Shown here: positions 61,911-64,000 of the stretch, piece by piece
Layout: every line of letters begins with the position of its first letter
Position numbering within the stretch: the stretch's first letter is position 1
Assembly: GCA_027532905.1 (NCBI GenBank)
Contig: JAPZUA010000005.1
Span: forward strand, 310,001 to 374,000
Length of the DNA: 64,000 nt
Direction of reading: 5' to 3'
From: Magnetospirillum sp.
GTDB taxonomy: Bacteria; Pseudomonadota; Alphaproteobacteria; CACIAM-22H2
Notes under the pieces: model-generated
What the model was told of the DNA's origin: nothing
Database searches by the model: none
Seen by the model: the letters and a program-made list of their open reading frames with translations, nothing else
Translations under genes and position numbers: made by a program

Positions 61911-62891
61911 TCAAGCCGTTTCGACGAGGCGCACGACGTGTTCGAGATGCGTCGTCGGCTGGTCGGTGCGGCGGTTGGCGCTTGAGTAGACCAGCGCGTC
62001 GCTGCGGTCGTAGATCTGGTCGCAGCCATCGCACAGCAGGCCACATCCCTTGAATGCGAGATTTTCGTGGACCTGCTTCACGTTCGCAAGCGCCGGGCCG
62101 CCCAGAATGTCGAACAACGAAGCCTTGTACATGTTACCGACGGTCAGACGGTTGTTGAAGTCGAAACAACAGACCGAAATATCACCGTTGACGCGCAGGA
62201 ACGGGTTGCCCTTGACCGGGCGTCCGCACGAGCGAACCTTTTGGTCGCCCTGGCGGTCGTTCGTGACGTAGGCCAGAGGCTCGATTGACTGCGCACCGCC
62301 GTAATTATGCGGGCGCCAGACCATCGTTTCGTCGGCGATCGTGGACCAATAGGTCTTCCAATCTTCGATTTCGTGTTCGTTTTCCGGGAAGATCAGGTAC
62401 GACAGAATCGTGTAGGGGCGCTGGCCGCGCGGCAGCGCCAGAAGAGCATGGATGTTTTCCCACACCTTCTCGAACTTCACGACACCGGCATGCACGGCCT
62501 CGTAGGATTCCTTCGAAAAGCCGTAGTTCGAAATCTTGATTGTATCGATGTATTTGGCGATCCAGGGCAGCGCCTTCTTGTTCAAAAGGTGGCCGGTCGT
62601 CGCAATGTAGATGCGCAGGTGCGGATAGTTGGTCTTGGCGTAACGCAGCTTCTCTTCAAAATCCGGATCCATCAGCGGATCGCCGAAGCCGCAAAGATCG
62701 AGAGACGTGACGCCGAGTTTCACCGCTTGGTCGACTGAAGTCGTGAAAAGGTCGAACGGCATGTGTTGCCAGCGCATCGAGTATTCATCGCGCGGGCACA
62801 TGATGCATTTGGCGCCGCAATAGGTCGTGTTCTCGATCGTCAGCTCGCGCGACGCAATCACAATGCCTTTGTCGCCAAGATTCTCGAGCAT
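61911..62891 (-). CDS. Radical SAM protein with SPASM-like domain
   Basis: A 326-residue radical SAM enzyme. The cluster motif CGAKCIMCPRDEYS near residues 25-34 is CxxxCxxC. GFGDPLMDPDFEEKL, the usual SAM-binding GxP region, follows. A C-terminal cysteine set (RSCGRPVKG, ISVCCFDFNN, GCGLLCDGCDQIYD) fits a SPASM-type auxiliary iron-sulfur domain. Such proteins in glycan clusters may modify sugars by dehydration, epimerisation or methyl transfer. The reaction here cannot be assigned. A palindrome lies 51 bases upstream of ATG 62891. Confidence 0.88.
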   Translation of the reverse strand: MLENLGDKGIVIASRELTIENTTYCGAKCIMCPRDEYSMRWQHMPFDLFTTSVDQAVKLGVTSLDLCGFGDPLMDPDFEEKLRYAKTNYPHLRIYIATTGHLLNKKALPWIAKYIDTIKISNYGFSKESYEAVHAGVVKFEKVWENIHALLALPRGQRPYTILSYLIFPENEHEIEDWKTYWSTIADETMVWRPHNYGGAQSIEPLAYVTNDRQGDQKVRSCGRPVKGNPFLRVNGDISVCCFDFNNRLTVGNMYKASLFDILGGPALANVKQVHENLAFKGCGLLCDGCDQIYDRSDALVYSSANRRTDQPTTHLEHVVRLVETA

Positions 62892-62941
62892 CGATGACTC
62901 CTCGGTAGGTTCGATTGAAGTCGGGGGACAGAAGATATCGT

Positions 62942-62956
62942 GTTCATGTAATGAAC
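62942..62956. promoter_or_regulatory. Palindrome GTTCAT-N3-ATGAAC, candidate operator
   Basis: GTTCAT (62942-62947), spacer GTA, ATGAAC (62951-62956): a perfect 6-3-6 palindrome, 51 bases before the radical SAM start and in the 137-base gap before it. The geometry and outer bases match the site at 61143-61157, suggesting one regulator for both promoters. Confidence 0.45.
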
Positions 62957-63028
62957 GCGGTTTTTTCTAACATTGGTTACCAGACGATGCAAGGCCAAAC
63001 TCGCCCTTGTTTTACAGCGTGTTGGCGC

Positions 63029-64000
63029 CTACTGGGCAGCCCCGTGGCGCGCTATGACATCACAAACAAATGCTTCGAGCGCGTCTTTGTAGCGGGCCTG
63101 GGGTGTTGCGACAAAAAACGCGACGCGTTCCTTGATGCGCACGGGATAGTCCGGATCATCGACTTGCGCCACTAGCTCGCACAACAACGGTACAAACGAA
63201 TCGACCGAACGCGCGACGAGCAGCAGGCTCATGTCGAACAGCTCTTCGAAATGCCGCAACTGCGCGGTGATCACGCCTTTGATTTCCGCCTCGTCCTCTT
63301 TGGGGTGGTAGCAAAGTGCGGGCTTGCCGTGGACTGCGCTCTCGATCAAGATCGTCGAGAGCGGCGAGATAAGGGCGTCAATCGACGCCAGAATGTCGTG
63401 GGTGCGCGCATAGTCGGTAATGTGGAAGCCGCGATGGGTTCCATCCGCGATACGTGCAAGGAAATCGCGCATCGTGGTTTCGATCTGCACATGCTGCCAA
63501 TTCGCGGCCAGAATGTTCTTGGCGAATTGCTGGCGCATGCCGAACGGATGCGGCCGGTAGACGATCTTCATCGGTGGCAAAGCGCCCGACGAAATCGCAG
63601 CGTCGATTGCGTCGAGATGCCGCGCTTCGTCCAAACGCTTGGACGAACCCGCATAGAGGACGACACGCGCATCGGCCGCAAAGCCGTACTCGGCACGGAA
63701 CGCGGCCGGATCGATCCGCGGCGGATTGCGGAACACGTCGAATTGTGCCGCACCGATGATGCGAACGCGTTCGGGGGGGGCACGCATCATCTCGACGCAA
63801 TGTATGCGCGTTTGCTCGCCCCACACGACGACCCAGTCCGGCGTGCCGGCGGCAGCGCGCTTGATACTGGGATTGTCCCACGAGTTCATCACGAGGATGC
63901 TCGGAATCTTACGCCGATGGCCGATCTCGACCACGTCGTTGATGAAGTAGCCTTCGAACGTGCTAGGATGAATCAGCACGTCTGGCTCGAATTCGGCTAT
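63029..64000 (-). CDS. Partial glycosyltransferase-like protein (CDP-glycerophosphotransferase-type fold)
   Basis: The gene runs off the right edge, with the 5' end missing. The visible 323 residues show a GT-B-like protein: LIHPSTFEGYFINDVVEIG, SILVMNSWDNPSIKRAA, VVLYAGSSKRLDEARHLDAI, YRPHPFGMRQ, and DALISPLSTILIESAVHGKPALCYHP. The YRPHP and PLSTILIESAVHGKP segments resemble CDP-glycerol glycerophosphotransferases and capsule polymerases. It is probably part of the same surface-glycan operon. No start is visible. The frame stays open to base 64000. Confidence 0.72.
   Translation of the reverse strand: MAEFEPDVLIHPSTFEGYFINDVVEIGHRRKIPSILVMNSWDNPSIKRAAAGTPDWVVVWGEQTRIHCVEMMRAPPERVRIIGAAQFDVFRNPPRIDPAAFRAEYGFAADARVVLYAGSSKRLDEARHLDAIDAAISSGALPPMKIVYRPHPFGMRQQFAKNILAANWQHVQIETTMRDFLARIADGTHRGFHITDYARTHDILASIDALISPLSTILIESAVHGKPALCYHPKEDEAEIKGVITAQLRHFEELFDMSLLLVARSVDSFVPLLCELVAQVDDPDYPVRIKERVAFFVATPQARYKDALEAFVCDVIARHGAAQ

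Noticed and set aside
62126-62140. ACATGTTACC word similar to the scoA inverted-repeat arm
   Set aside because: It lies inside the radical SAM coding region and has no second arm, so it is probably chance.
1-64000. tRNA genes, CRISPR arrays, transposases, prophage genes
   Set aside because: No cloverleaf with conserved tRNA blocks, no regular repeat-spacer pattern and no recognisable transposase or phage protein was seen on either strand. A covariance or profile scan would be more sensitive than reading.

Overview
The window comes from a GC-rich bacterial chromosome, most likely an alphaproteobacterium (probably Rhodospirillales; this is inference). The reasons are a compact sdhCDAB operon, a DUF1674/SDHAF4 succinate dehydrogenase assembly factor, an HSD10-type short-chain dehydrogenase, LptD with an LptE-type lipoprotein, frequent TTG/GTG starts and dense ATGA/TGATG start-stop couplings. 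No rRNA, tRNA, CRISPR array, integrase or intact insertion sequence was found.

Region 1 (1-12.5 kb) is mostly core metabolism: an unrecognised 269-residue protein, scoAB (CoA transfer for ketone-body use), three coupled EamA transporters, a DUF3429 membrane protein, an HSD10-like dehydrogenase, a Cys-rich protein, a pterin dehydratase (phhB), a zincin protease coupled to a cytidine deaminase, two very small ORFs, and the sdhCDAB operon on the minus strand.

Region 2 (12.5-14.0 kb) has no convincing protein gene. It holds an AT-rich stretch with DnaA-box-like words, then about 650 bases with nested hairpins on the plus strand. These end in a three-way-junction-like fold with a GCAA tetraloop, a 12-bp closing stem and a T tract. 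It is the best candidate here for an undescribed RNA.

Region 3 (14-30 kb) is mixed housekeeping: a membrane adenylate cyclase, an RNA m5U methyltransferase, an HpaI-type aldolase, a YgjP-type metalloprotein, two coupled Bcr/CflA efflux pumps, a lipoprotein, a CPBP-family protein whose motif histidines are glutamines, SDHAF4, HtpX, a carbamoyltransferase/DUF5989/SxtJ cassette facing an SGNH hydrolase, a fructose-6-phosphate aldolase/transaldolase and RsmB.

Region 4 (29.9-64 kb) is a large surface-carbohydrate island wrapped around core genes (rpe, a heparinase-like gene, lptD, lptE). It has an MBOAT O-acyltransferase with a periplasmic partner, CDP-glucose 4,6-dehydratase, GalE, many glycosyltransferases, five small-molecule or sugar methyltransferases, an asparagine synthase-type amidotransferase, and a nonulosonic-acid-like block (NeuB fused to a cupin, HAD phosphatase, CMP-sugar synthetase, Gfo/Idh oxidoreductase). 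An ABC exporter of flippase type, a decayed gene with two apparent frameshifts, a radical SAM/SPASM enzyme and a truncated glycosyltransferase-like gene at the right edge complete it. Two matching palindromes, GTTCAY-N3-RTGAAC, lie upstream of the ABC exporter and of the radical SAM gene and suggest shared control. Together these genes probably make, decorate and export an O-antigen or capsule-like glycan carrying a sialic-acid-like sugar.
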